From: Erythroxylum novogranatense
Lineage: Eukaryota > Streptophyta > Magnoliopsida > Malpighiales > Erythroxylaceae
Length of the DNA: 64,000 bases
Direction: 5' to 3'
NCBI GenBank assembly: GCA_029891385.1
Contig: CM057233.1
Coordinates: 48,190,063 to 48,254,062 of the forward strand
Every line of letters begins with the position of its first letter. The first letter of the stretch is position 1. Shown here in pieces: positions 48,164-58,290 of this stretch. The notes under the pieces are model-generated. The model saw nothing but the letters and a program-made list of their open reading frames with translations, searched no databases and was not told the origin of the DNA. Both the position numbers and the translations under genes were made by a program.

Positions 48164-49290
48164 GGAAATTCAGAAGATGGATATAGAGATAAGATATATT
48201 AAAGATAATATCTCAGACTTTCTCGATATTGCTAATCTCCATGGTGACAAAAAGTTTCTAAACGATAAGCGGTAGTAATCTCATCCAGATGAATATAGAA
48301 AATTATGAAAATTTGAGCCTCAAGATAGTAGAATATATTGCTCACTCTACACATCGAAAGATAGTTCACTCTACACATCCAAAGATAGATACCTTAAAAC
48401 AGCTCTCATTAGAAAAAATGAATATCGATTTACAACCCCACAAAAATCCTATTACTAGTCCTTCTAGAAGTTTACCTACTATCTCACAGATAATGAAAGA
48501 AATATCAATGATTCCTCTAGAAGTGGAACAACAACAAAAGATGATGAAAGATTTATTCCACCTGCCAATTAACGAAACCCGATATATTGACTTCTCTGGA
48601 ATATATCCTAGAATCAATTATTTGTAAGAGTCAGATCCATGAGAGGTAAGATATTGGTATGATTTTGGAGCTTTAAATTCGATATATTTATCATTACCAA
48701 ATTTTTCAGAAATAAATTTTTTACCACAATGGATAAAGGATGGAGTACGAGATTGTTATCTCAATAATCCTACTATAACTCCCAAAGATATTCTAGTGTT
48801 AAAATTTCTGTCAGCAGAACCAGATTTCGATAATGATGGTAGCTATCCAACCTATCATCTAATACAACTTGGAAAAGCAGATACATTCTCGATATCTATA
48901 AACCAAGAAAAAACTAAAGATTATATTAAATTTGAAGAAAAAGATATTCATTATCGAAGAGCAATTGGAATCAGGATAGTCCTTCAAGGACTAGAAGCTA
49001 GTTTCAAAAAAGGATTTCAGACATATGGAGGAAAAAAATTCATTCTTCAGTTATGATATCACCTGCCAAAACTACTCCAGTAGCGGCTCATAATTTTCTA
49101 TTAACAAAGATGAAGTTGCTCGAAACAGGCGTGATAAAATCAAGCTATCAAGCTCAGCAGAGGATTTGTCAGTTTCGAAAACATCTGAAAGTTACGTGTC
49201 CAGCATGCTCTCAAAAAACAACGGTATAATAAATGCCAGCAAAAAAAGAAGATAGTAATTAGAATTGTCAGATATGTAACTCGATATTAT
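48135..49290 (+). pseudogene. EPRV-L transactivator/viroplasmin-like ORF, broken
   Basis: Starts MEDHRLQILEEIQKMDIEI inside the end of the RT ORF. It continues, with frame changes, through MNIENYENLSLKIVEYIAHS, YWYDFGALNSIYLSLPNF and KFLSAEPDFDNDGSYPTYH, then GKADTFSISINQEKT. Its position after RT and before the promoter is where Caulimoviridae encode the translation transactivator (TAV). Sequence support is by position and general character only. The C-terminal part keeps a CPAC motif; copy R shows a second CQIC motif. Confidence 0.6.
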
Positions 49291-49442
49291 CTAAAAGTTT
49301 GTATTATATGTGACGTGTATTGTTCTAGTTTGCTATAAGCTTTGTCAAATAGTTAGATGTGTCCTATAGTTGGGTCCCATGTAACAAAATATCAGTTTGT
49401 CCTATAATTAGATGTGTCTCATGTAAATAGTGGTAAGCTTAT

Positions 49443-49536
49443 TATAAATATGTAAGCTAGTAGATGATCGGGAGACATCGAGAAATCACTTCCCATTCAA
49501 ACTTCCTCCTCTGAATTCCCATGATTCATAAATAAA
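49443..49536 (+). promoter_or_regulatory. EPRV-L pregenomic RNA promoter and poly(A) signal
   Basis: TATAAATA at 49443-49450 lies in the intergenic region after the transactivator-like ORF. AATAAA at 49531-49536 follows 80 nt later. In Caulimoviridae the poly(A) signal lies shortly downstream of the promoter so that full-length RNA is terminally redundant; this arrangement fits and is repeated in copy R. Confidence 0.7.
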
Positions 49537-49828
49537 ACACTTCTCTCTTCTTATATTCGTTCTTTGCCTCATAGAAACAAATATAGAGCGATAACCTATA
49601 TACTTCCTTAACTATTTTCTTACGCCTTGAGGTAGGAAACGAAACAAGGCTGCACTAGGTATTGCTGAAGGAACTACAGGAGAGTTACCTTGGTTCAAAA
49701 CTTAAGGTTGGGGTTGAAATGCCGACAAAAGCTTCGTGGTATAACCCGGTGATATACTGGTCAAACCAAAACTAGGTAAGGAAGCGTGATGGACCTTTCA
49801 CTCTATATTTGATATGTAATCTACATAG

Positions 49829-50143
49829 AATGGATATAACAAATTTTCTTCATCCACCCATGAATGTCGAAGCCTATAGAGAACATTTGGTCCAACTAGA
49901 TTTATCTTCAAAGGATAGTATCAACAGATTAATACATGAACTAAGATTATATTATGCTGCTGAATTAGAAAATAATAAGGATATCCAGACAAGAAGACCT
50001 GATTATAGACCTATTATGTATTTTATATAGAAACAATCTGATGCTTGAATATATAAGAAACTCTCGATATGAATTAATGGCTGTCCTAGATTTCACATGC
50101 CAAGATACAGACTGGACAAGACAATATGATGAAAATGGACACG
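49829..50143 (+). pseudogene. EPRV-L leader ORF (unknown), broken
   Basis: An ATG about 380 nt after the TATA box opens MDITNFLHPPMNVEAYREHL. The frame is conserved in copy R and has a private stop after PIMYFI (TAG at about 50028). It then continues in another frame as MLEYIRNSRYELM. The ORF is cut at the spacer. No family recognised. Confidence 0.6.
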
Positions 50144-50209
50144 TCACCATCTACGGTGTTCGATGTACGGTCCGGGTTTATGTCGGTGGTAGTGGTGGTG
50201 GTGCAATCT
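50144..50209. other. 66-bp spacer at the tail-to-tail viral junction
   Basis: The two viral arms are complementary up to 50143 and from 50210. The spacer itself continues the copy R leader ORF on the minus strand, giving a proline-rich end and a stop at 50178-50180. It is therefore at least partly viral sequence absent from copy L. Confidence 0.8.
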
Positions 50210-50546
50210 CGTTTCCATTTTCATCATATTGTCTTGTCCAGTCTGTATCTTGGCGTGTGAAATCTAGGACAATCATTAATTCATATCAAGAGTTTCTTAT
50301 ATATTCAAGCATCTGTACTTGTTTTGATATAAAATACATAATAGGTCTATAATCAGGTCTTCTTGTCTGGATATCCTTATTTTTTTCTAATTCAGCAACA
50401 TAATATAATCTTAGTTCATGTATTAATCTGTTGATACTATCCTTTGAAGACAAATCTAATCGGACCAAATGTTCTCCACAGGCTTCGAAGTTCATGGGTG
50501 GATGAAGAAATTTTTTTATATCCATTCTATGCAGATTATAGATCAA
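50178..50546 (-). pseudogene. EPRV-R leader ORF (unknown), one internal stop
   Basis: ORF of 122 codons between promoter and genome end. Starts MDIKKFLHPPMNFEACGEHL and ends GNEIAPPPLPPT before TAA at 50178-50180. A TGA at 50286-50288 stands where copy L has CGA, a C-to-T change. Charged and probably helical with a short proline-rich tail; no membrane segment or known motif. It lies downstream of the TATA box and upstream of the primer-binding site on the circular genome, that is, inside the RNA leader. Confidence 0.6.
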
Positions 50547-50819
50547 ATATAGAGTAAAAGGTCTATCACGCTTCCTTACTTAGTGTTGGTTTGACCAGTA
50601 TATCATCAAGTTATACCACGGAGCTTTTACCAGGCATTTCAGCCCTAACCTTAAGTTTGGAACCAAGGTAACTCTCCTGTAGTTCCTTCAGCAATACCTA
50701 GCGCAGCTTTGTTTCGTTTCCTACCTCAAGGCGTAAGAAAATAGTTAAGGAAGTATGTAGGTTATCACTCTATACTTGTTTCTACGAGGTAAAGAACGAA
50801 TATAAGAAGAGAGAAGTGT

Positions 50820-50914
50820 TTTATTTATGAATTATGGGGAATACAGAGGAGGAAGTTTGCATGGGAAGTGATTTCTCGATGTCTCCCCTTCATCTACTAG
50901 CTTACATATTTATA
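50820..50914 (-). promoter_or_regulatory. EPRV-R promoter and poly(A) signal
   Basis: On the minus strand TATAAATA at 50914-50907 is followed by AATAAA at 50825-50820, mirroring copy L. Confidence 0.7.
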
Positions 50915-51009
50915 GTAAGCTTACCACTATTTACATGAGACACATCTAATTATGGGACAAATTGATATTTTGTTACATGGGACCCAACTATAGGACATGT
51001 ATGACTATT

Positions 51010-52230
51010 TGACAAAACTTATAGCAGACTATAATAGTACACATCACATATAATACAAACTTTTAGATAATATCGAGTTACATATTTGACAATTCTAATT
51101 ACTATCTTCTTTTTGTGCTGGCATTTGTTGTGCCGTTGTTTTTTGAGAGCATGCTGGACATGTATCTTTCAAATGTTTTCGAAATTGACAAATCTTCTGT
51201 TGAGCTTAATAGCTTGATTTTATCACGCCTGTTTCGAGCAACTTCATCTTTGTTAATAGAAAATTATGAGCCGCTACTGGAGTAGTTTTGACAGGTGATA
51301 TCATAACTGAAGAATGAATTTTTTATCCTCCATATGTCATAAATCCTTTTTTGAAACTGATTTCTAGTCCTTGAAGGACTATCCTGATTTCAATTGCTCT
51401 TTGATAATGAATATCTTTTTCTTCAAATTTAATATAATCTTTAGTTTTTTCTTGGTTTATAGATATCGAGAATATATCTGCTTTTCCAAGCTGTATTAGA
51501 TGATAGGCTGGATAGCTACCATCATTATCGAAATCTGGTCCTGCTGATAGAAATTTTAACACTAGAATATCTTTGGGAGTTATAGTAGGATTATTGAGAT
51601 AACAATCTCGTACTCCATCCTTTATCCATTGTGGTAAAAAACTTATTTCTGGAAAATTTGGTAATGATAAATATATTGAATTTAAAGCTCCAAAATCATA
51701 CCAATATCTTACCTCTCGTGGATCTGACTCTTACAAATAATTGATTATAGGATATATTCCAGAGAAGTCAATATATCGAGTTTCACTATTTGGCAGGTGG
51801 AATAAATCTTTCATCATCTTTTGATGTTATTCCACTTCTGGAGGAATCACTGATATTTCTTTCATTACATGTGAGGTAGTAGGTAAACTTGTAGAAGGAC
51901 TAGTAGCAGGATTTTTGTAGGGTCGTAAATCGATATTCATTTTTTCTAATGAGAGATGTTTTAATGTATCTATCTTTGGATGTGTAGAGTAATCTATCTT
52001 TGGATGTGTAGAGTGAGCAATATATTCTACTATCTGAAGGCTTGCATTTTTATAATTTTCTATATTCATCTGGAGGAGATTACTTCCTCGTTTATCAAGC
52101 TATAAACTCCTTTTGTTAGTCCTGGGAGATTAGCAATATTGAGAAAGTCTGAGATATTATCTTTAATGTATCTTATCTCTGTATCCATCTTTCGAATTTC
52201 CTCAAGTATCTGAAGCCGATGGTCTTCCAT
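51010..52230 (-). pseudogene. EPRV-R transactivator/viroplasmin-like ORF, broken
   Basis: Starts MEDHRLQILEEIRKMDTEI at 52230, inside the RT ORF end. It continues through MNIENYKNASLQIVEYIAHS, YWYDFGALNSIYLSL, KFLSAGPDFDNDGSYPAYH and GKADIFSISINQEKT. The C-terminal region has two CxxC pairs, CPAC and CQIC, about 25 residues apart, which could bind zinc. A short internal repeat (STHPKID, twice) is present. Frameshifts and stops occur near 52090, 51825 and 51730. The transactivator role is inferred from genome position. Confidence 0.6.
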
Positions 52231-54144
52231 CTCTTGTAAGAAAATCTGCTAGAACATTTTTGTCAGACTTAATAATTTCAATATCAAATATATAATTAGA
52301 AAGTAATGTTTGCCATCTAATTAATCGTTTATACTCAGGTCTATTTGGTAGGTTATTATTAATGAATGCTTTATCCTGAGTATTATCAGTTCTTAAAAAA
52401 AATCTTTCAGGGAGTAAAAAGTAATAAAACTTTTAACAACTTTTAACAACTGCTAATAATTCTTTCTCATTTATATGATATCTAGTTTCAATATCGATAA
52501 AGGTTTAACAATATCTACATAAACTTTATCCTATTTTTCATTATTATGATAATCTATTTTCTTTAAGATTCCACTCCAATAACTTTTCAAGCATCTGCTT
52601 CTAATATTAAATTATCTTCTTCACTAGGTAAATATAATTTTGGTAAAGTTTTACATAATCCTTTTATCTATTTTACTTGAGTTTCTAATTCGAGTAAAAC
52701 TAAATATTTTTCTTTTTAAGTAAGTCTTGAAAAGGTTTTCGTAATTGAGCTAAATTTTGAATGAAATATGAAGCATATGTTAAAATTCCTAAAAAGCTTT
52801 GTACTTGCTTTTTATCAATTAATTTATTTGGAAATTTAGAAATCTTTTCTAGGATATGACTATGAAATTCTATTCCTTGTCCATCTACCTGCATGCCTAA
52901 AAACTCTACTTTATTTTGTAATATTTTTTATTTCTTTTTTATAATCCTAATCCATGTGCCACACATATATCAACAAACTTATCTAGGTGTTTTAAATGAA
53001 TTTGAATATCTTCAGATGCTATCAAAGTATCATCAACATATACAAATATATAAGAATGTTCTTTAAAGATATTATCCATTTTTCTCTGAAATATTTAAGG
53101 TGCATTTTTCAACCCAAAAGGCATTACTAACCATTCATAATGTCCTTGTGGAGTAGAAAATGCTGTGTATTGAATACTATCAGGATGCATTTTTATTTGC
53201 CAAAATCCACTTTTATAATCAATTTTTGAAAAAATCTTTTTATTTCTAGTTCTATTAATCAAACTTTCTTTATGTGGAAGAAAATATCCATCAAATACTG
53301 TATTATCATTTAATTTTTATAATTTATCACCATTCTTGCCTTACCTCTAACCTGTTCTGCATGTCCTCTTACGATGAATGCAAGTGAACTGTGAGGTGAC
53401 TGACTGGATCTAATAAATCCTAAATCTAATAATTCTTTTATCTGTATTTTAAACTCTTTTTGGTCTTCCTCATTGTATCCCATAGGTTTTACTCTAATAA
53501 TTTTACTTTTATCTATCATTTCTAATTTAGCATATAATTGATTTTTATCCCACAACTTTAAGGGATTCTCTGTATAACATTGTTCTAATTTTGCTCTAAT
53601 GTTATCTATTTTCGTATCAAGTTCCTTTAATTGTAGCTGGTATTGTAATAAAGGGTTAGTTTTTGAAAAAATCGGTTTCGTTGTATAACCAATATCACCA
53701 CGCTGGGTTGTGCGAGGGATAAAGGTAATAGGAAATGGTTTAGCATAAGCATGTTTAAGTCGTTTAACTGTTATCAAATGATGACATGGAGTTTTAAACA
53801 ATATCTTATTAGCTACTGTATCAAAGGTTATCTTATGAAATAATTGTAGGAAATTATTTCCTAATAATATATCAGTACCAGTATTATGAAAATAAAATGG
53901 TGGACATTTTATTAAGAATGATCCTAATAAAATTATCGGTTGTTCAATTCCTCTATTGATTTTTATAATATTATTAGAGATATCTTTTCCTTTTATTAGG
54001 GGTAATTCTTTATGGTATTTTGTTGGAAAACAATCCGTTTTGCATATGCTCCTGAGCCACTATCAATGAAGGCAGCAAAATATTATGCTTTATATTCCTT
54101 ATAAAGTTATTCCTATAGGAATATATACTACGTGGACTTGTCAT
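52202..54144 (-). pseudogene. EPRV-R protease-RT-RNase H, broken
   Basis: Begins at the ATGA overlap with the movement-protein ORF. The protease region is damaged at its active site by frame changes near 54040-54060. The connecting region and RT N-terminus are open over 53310-53801 (KPMGYNEEDQKEFKIQIKEL, FIRSSQSPHSSLAFIV, KARMVINYKN). RT then shows a YVDD block (about 53030), FPNKLIDKKQVQSFLGILTY, and RNase H to TGA at 52202-52204. Several frameshifts and stops separate these pieces. Confidence 0.87.
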
Positions 54145-55446
54145 TTTGGTATATATATTAATTTTCCATTATAAGTTATCTTTAATCCATAAGAAGTAAT
54201 ATGATAAGGTTTAACATTCTCAAGAAAAGTTATTCCTAGCATTATTTCTAAAGTATCATTGAATCCATCATTCTCTATTAATAGTCTAATAGGTATTATA
54301 TCTTGTCCAAATCGTATTAAGGTTTCTATAGCTTCATTTATTGAATGTAATTCACCATTAAAGTCCGTATCTTGGTGAGGTTCATCTAATTGATGTGTTT
54401 GTAATCCTTCACAAAATTTATACCTTTTATAGTTTCCGTTAGCTCCTGTACCTATTACGATTTTTACTGGAACAAAATCTATTCCATTATAATATTCTCC
54501 TTTTAGCTTATAGTTTCTAAAATTATCATTTTTGGCCATAATTAATTTATTATTATATCTATCAAAACTTAATTGTCGAGTTATAGGTTGACTAGTAACT
54601 CCTGTATTTGTAAAGGATAATCTAGGTGACATATTATTTGTTTTCATTAAAGGTTTATCTTGTAAATCTAATTCTAATGTTCTTGACTCTATTTCTTCTA
54701 TTTTTGGTAGATTGGGCATTTGTATCTGACATACTTCATCAAACAAATAAGGAAAATCTATTGTATCTTTAACCATAAAACATTACGAATGATGTGTATT
54801 GGATATAGCATATGAAATAATATATATTATCGAATAAGGTCTATTTTGTTGTCTAAAGAAATCTTTTCTTTTAAAGTCTTGTATTAAGCTTAAAGTTTTA
54901 TCAAAATCCTTATCTTTTATATGATACAATATCGAGGATATATATTAAATTTTAATTTTCCATATTGTAAATTACCTTTAAGAAGTCTTAAAAAGCTTCT
55001 TCTCTTTTATTATTCTATTATCCATAATAGCTAATTCTATAGGGCATCTAATCCTTCTTTAAATGTCGATTTTATTATTATTTGTATAGCTCCAATATGT
55101 ATCCATCCAAGAGTATTTCTTATTTCGATTTAATCTTTTGTAATTTTTCTTGAATATCTTTTTAGCTAAAAGAGGTGTCATTACTTTATTAGAAGTTAAT
55201 GAGACTTCTAAAGCTCTTTCTTGTATATTTAATAGATATAACAAATTATGATTTCTTGGTTTAATTCCTAATCTTTGTAAGGTATTTACTCTAAATCTTG
55301 AATAATTTGATAATGAAAATTTTCATTTTGAATCTGTTTTAATTTTTTCTTATCTATTAAAATTTCTTGTTTATATTCTCTGATTGTTCCACTTGATTAT
55401 CTACTATTGATTCACTATCGAGGTGACTTGTATTATTAATTTCCAT
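54141..55446 (-). pseudogene. EPRV-R movement protein with C-terminal protease-like module
   Basis: Starts MEINNTSHLDSES at 55446, overlapping the coat-protein stop by 11 nt. The N-terminal and 30K-like part is broken. The last 211 codons (54141-54776) are open. They contain FVPVKIVIGTGANGNY at residues 101-116 and TLEIMLGITFLENV at 175-188 of that stretch, a retropepsin layout with 70 residues between the DTG-like motif and the LG of the second motif. The first Asp is Gly in this copy. The stop forms ATGA with the next ORF. This module is discussed in the findings. Confidence 0.75.
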
Positions 55447-56744
55447 TTATTCGTATTTTCTTCTTCGATGTATTTTCAGTATACGTAATAATAAAAATAC
55501 TTTCATCGTAATCTATATTAAAATCATTTATTCTTATAAATTCTCCGTTCTTATCATTTCTTCAATATCTTCATCTATTTCAATTTTCTTTTATTTTCTC
55601 ATTTCTTCTAGGGCAATTATTTGCATAATGACCTATCTCCTTACGATAATAACATCTACATTCCTTTGGATTAGTTTTCCTTCTCCTATAAGTAGGTTTA
55701 TACATTTTCTTGTATCCTTTTCGTTTATAATATCGACTTTACATTTCTTAAAATAAGGTTTTCTATATTTATATTGTTTTTTAATAATTTCTTTTATCTT
55801 TCCATAGTGATAAGAACTATCACATCCTATCATTATGGGCATTTTAGGTTTATTACAACATAAAGAAATTCTTTTCTTTAATCCTTCTTGGCTTTAGCCA
55901 TAATAGCATTAGCACACCAATTACTTAATTTATCCATAACATGTTCAATTCTTTTTCCTAACGTATCTATATTTTTTAGATTACATGTCTCCATTAATTT
56001 TGATCCCCAAGGGTCTGGAATCTTAGCAAAAAATAAGGGTAAATAATTACTTGTATCAGAAACTTGATTATAAATATGATAATAATAATCTTGAAAAACA
56101 CAAATATATTTTTCTATCTCACGTATATCACATAACTGTAATCTCATCAAAGCAATCGTATATCAAGTTTTTGTATTAGGGTCTCCAACATATTTACCCT
56201 CACCATGAAATTCTAATCTAAATGTTTCAACAACTCTTGTTATGAAATTATCTGGATCAGAATATATTGTTTGTTTAGTATTTTCATTTAAAATTTGCCA
56301 AAATCTTTGTGCTTTATTTAACAATGTTTTTTCCATAAATCCTTTCGTAGTTTCAAAATCCATTTTATTTACTACTACAGCTATCCTTAAAGCAGTTTCC
56401 CATTTATCTATTGCTTCTTCAATATTAAAAATGCAATCTAAATCTAAATATATTCCAAAAGGATTTATAGTATCAGCTTTCATTTTTTTCATAAAGGGTA
56501 TATTTATCTGTATTAACTCCACTTTGCGTTAGTCCTGCATATCCTGTTACTGGTCTATTGAAACTCTATCCTGGTTTATGTCGTATACATGGATCCTTAC
56601 TTGAACTAGGTACATCTGCTATGATAGGATTTTCAGCTTTTATTTAACAGAATTATCATGAAGATCTAGACTCCCAATTTGTGTTATTAAAGTATCTACT
56701 TCACAGGTAATATATTGTTCATTATCAAAACTACTTGTTGACAT
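55436..56744 (-). pseudogene. EPRV-R coat protein, broken
   Basis: Starts MSTSSFDNEQYITCEVDTL at 56744. It contains PFGIYLDLDCIFNIEEAI, AQRFWQILNENTKQTI, FRLEFHGEGKYVGDPNTKT and MMRLQLCDIREIEKYI, then the basic tail with CRCYYRKEIGHYANNC, where one expected knuckle Cys is Arg. It ends at TAA 55436-55438. The site corresponding to the LARD-B insertion lies near 56551 and is intact. Stops and frameshifts occur near 56640, 56535, 56160 and 55870. Confidence 0.85.
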
Positions 56745-57003
56745 CTTTTAATTTTTCTAAATGACTAAGGAATGGATTTTTACCGATCTCCATTTCTTTC
56801 TATTCTATTATTGTTATCTAATTTTCTTTACCTTTGTCGTTTATCTTATGGTTTACAATTGATTCTAAGTCTAAAGTCATCTGTTCACAATAATGTAATA
56901 TCTTTTGGCCATAATATATAATAGTCTTTTGGATCTCAATTATTTCTTTATCTATTTTTAAAGAATTATCTTGTTCTTTTAATATCTTAAATTCTTGATC
57001 CAT
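56731..57003 (-). pseudogene. EPRV-R ORF1 (small, unknown function)
   Basis: ATG at 57003 opens MDQEFKILKEQDNSLKIDKE. It has a premature stop after KGKEN at 56818; copy L shows the frame continuing to VNK and a TAG at 56731-56733 that overlaps the coat ATG by 14 nt. About 90 codons, acidic-basic and probably coiled. Solendoviruses have a small ORF of unknown role in this position. Function unknown. Confidence 0.65.
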
Positions 57004-57157
57004 AATAAATTTTATAACTCAAACCTCCCAATCCAAGTGTTATTTATGAGATGATAATACAAGAGAAGCAAAATAAAACTTAATTCTATACTAATAATAT
57101 AAGAACATAAACATATTAACTTAAATAAAGCAAACAAACCTAATAAACTTATTTTAT

Positions 57158-57175
57158 CTCTGGGCTCTAATACCA
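57158..57175 (-). promoter_or_regulatory. Viral tRNA-iMet primer-binding site
   Basis: Minus-strand TGGTATTAGAGCC matches the initiator-Met tRNA complement TGGTATCAGAGCC except for one base. By convention this is position 1 of a Caulimoviridae genome. It lies 5 bp from the GT microsatellite that borders the locus. Confidence 0.85.
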
Positions 57176-57180
57176 TCTAT

Positions 57181-57235
<55 letters not shown>
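57181..57235. repeat. (GT)18(AT)9 microsatellite at the right viral junction
   Basis: GT dinucleotides at 57181-57217, then AT at 57218-57235. With the (AT)40 at 31681-31760 it brackets the viral locus. Confidence 0.95.
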
Positions 57236-57236
<1 letters not shown>

Positions 57237-57593
57237 AGTGAGGTGTCATGGAAAGGAAGAAAGGAATTTATGACTGATCGAATGCAGTTGAAGGTGATGG
57301 GACAAATAAGTTGAGTTTTGAGAGTTTAACGAAGTCAATTTGGTAGTTGAACGGTTATGCTCAGGACATCCCAAATTTGCAGAGTGTAAAATTCAAGTCT
57401 TCAATAGGGGAAGAATTCGTATTTTGACTTCAGGGAAAAAATTGGACTAATTTAGGTTGAATTAGTCAAAGTTGTCTTCTAGAAAGTTGTATATTATCTT
57501 TCTAGTTTTCCAACGGTATATAGTATGAAATTTTTAGACATTGGAGTCAAAAGTTATGATCCTTATAAGTGGAGATGCTCAGGAGTGTATTAT

Positions 57594-57790
57594 GCTTCGT
57601 CTTAGGTTGACCTTCTGCTTCATCTTAGGTGGACCTTCTGTTAGGTTGACCCTTTGCTTCATCTTAGGTTGACTTTCTACTTCGTCTTAAGTTAAATCTG
57701 CTTCATCTTAGGTTGACCTTCTGCTTCTTCTTAAGTTGACCATCTGTTTCTTCTTAGGTTGACCTTCTGCTTCTTCTTAAGTTGACCAGA
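57594..57790 (+). repeat. GCTTCATCTTAGGTTGACC minisatellite
   Basis: About eight units of roughly 23 bp, with small variations, within the LTR3 right part. Confidence 0.85.
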
Positions 57791-57837
57791 ACATCTTCTG
57801 GTCTAAATTTGACCCTCTATAAAATAGAATCTGTCTT

Positions 57838-58290
57838 CAAGGTCTTCATGAAAGTTGTATATCTTGAAGTTTTCTTTTGAATCATCTAAATAAAACCTCA
57901 ATCCGAGTTCTCTAGGAAAAGTTATGACCATTTTTCCAATTTTCCTGTCCCTTCATCTAAGTTCATTTGATCCGTTTGTCTGGTCTCATTTTTAACCCTT
58001 TATATGATCAAATTTGTCTTCAAGGTCTTCATAAAAGTTATATATCTTGAAGTCCTCTTTCAAATAATCCAAATAAAACCTTAATCTGAGTTCTCTAGAG
58101 AAAGTTATGACTATTTTTTCAATTCATCAGTCCCTTTATCTAAGTTCATCTAATCATTTTGTCTAGTCCCATTTTTAACCATTTAGATGAGAGAATTTGT
58201 CTTTTAGGTCTTCATAAAAGTTATAGATCTTCAAATATTATTTCAAGCCATATAAATAAAACCTTAATTTGATATTTCTAGTGAAAGTTA
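57838..58290 (+). repeat. 180-bp tandem repeat, about 2.6 copies
   Basis: GTCTTCAAGGTCTTCATGAAAG recurs near 57838, 58016 and 58199, with matching text between. Each unit includes GAAAGTTATGACCATTTTT-type words. Confidence 0.8.

Larger units (their letters stand above)
31761..50143 (+). other. Endogenous pararetrovirus copy L (split by LARD-B)
   Basis: Degenerate Caulimoviridae genome, plus strand, consisting of 31761-32244 and 44239-50143, about 6.4 kb of viral sequence. It begins about 165 nt downstream of the viral primer-binding site as placed in copy R. It runs through ORF1, coat protein, movement protein, protease-RT-RNase H, transactivator-like ORF, promoter and leader ORF. It pairs base for base, with scattered differences, with copy R in opposite orientation. 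Separate coat and movement ORFs ahead of the RT ORF and a small ORF1 fit Solendovirus or Cavemovirus relatives; genus assignment is inference. All ORFs are broken. Confidence 0.9.
50144..57176 (-). other. Endogenous pararetrovirus copy R
   Basis: About 7.0 kb of Caulimoviridae-like genome on the minus strand, uninterrupted. It starts at a tRNA-iMet primer-binding site (57163-57175), runs through ORF1, coat protein, movement protein, protease-RT-RNase H, transactivator-like ORF, promoter and leader ORF, and ends in the spacer. It is the empty-site control for LARD-B and keeps the RT segment deleted in copy L. Many stops and frameshifts make every gene defective. The integrated end coincides with the site where viral minus-strand DNA has its discontinuity. 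Confidence 0.9.

Noticed and set aside
49726..49760. A second viral primer-binding site (TGGTATAACCCGG)
   Set aside because: It matches the initiator-Met complement only over the first six bases and is changed in the other copy.
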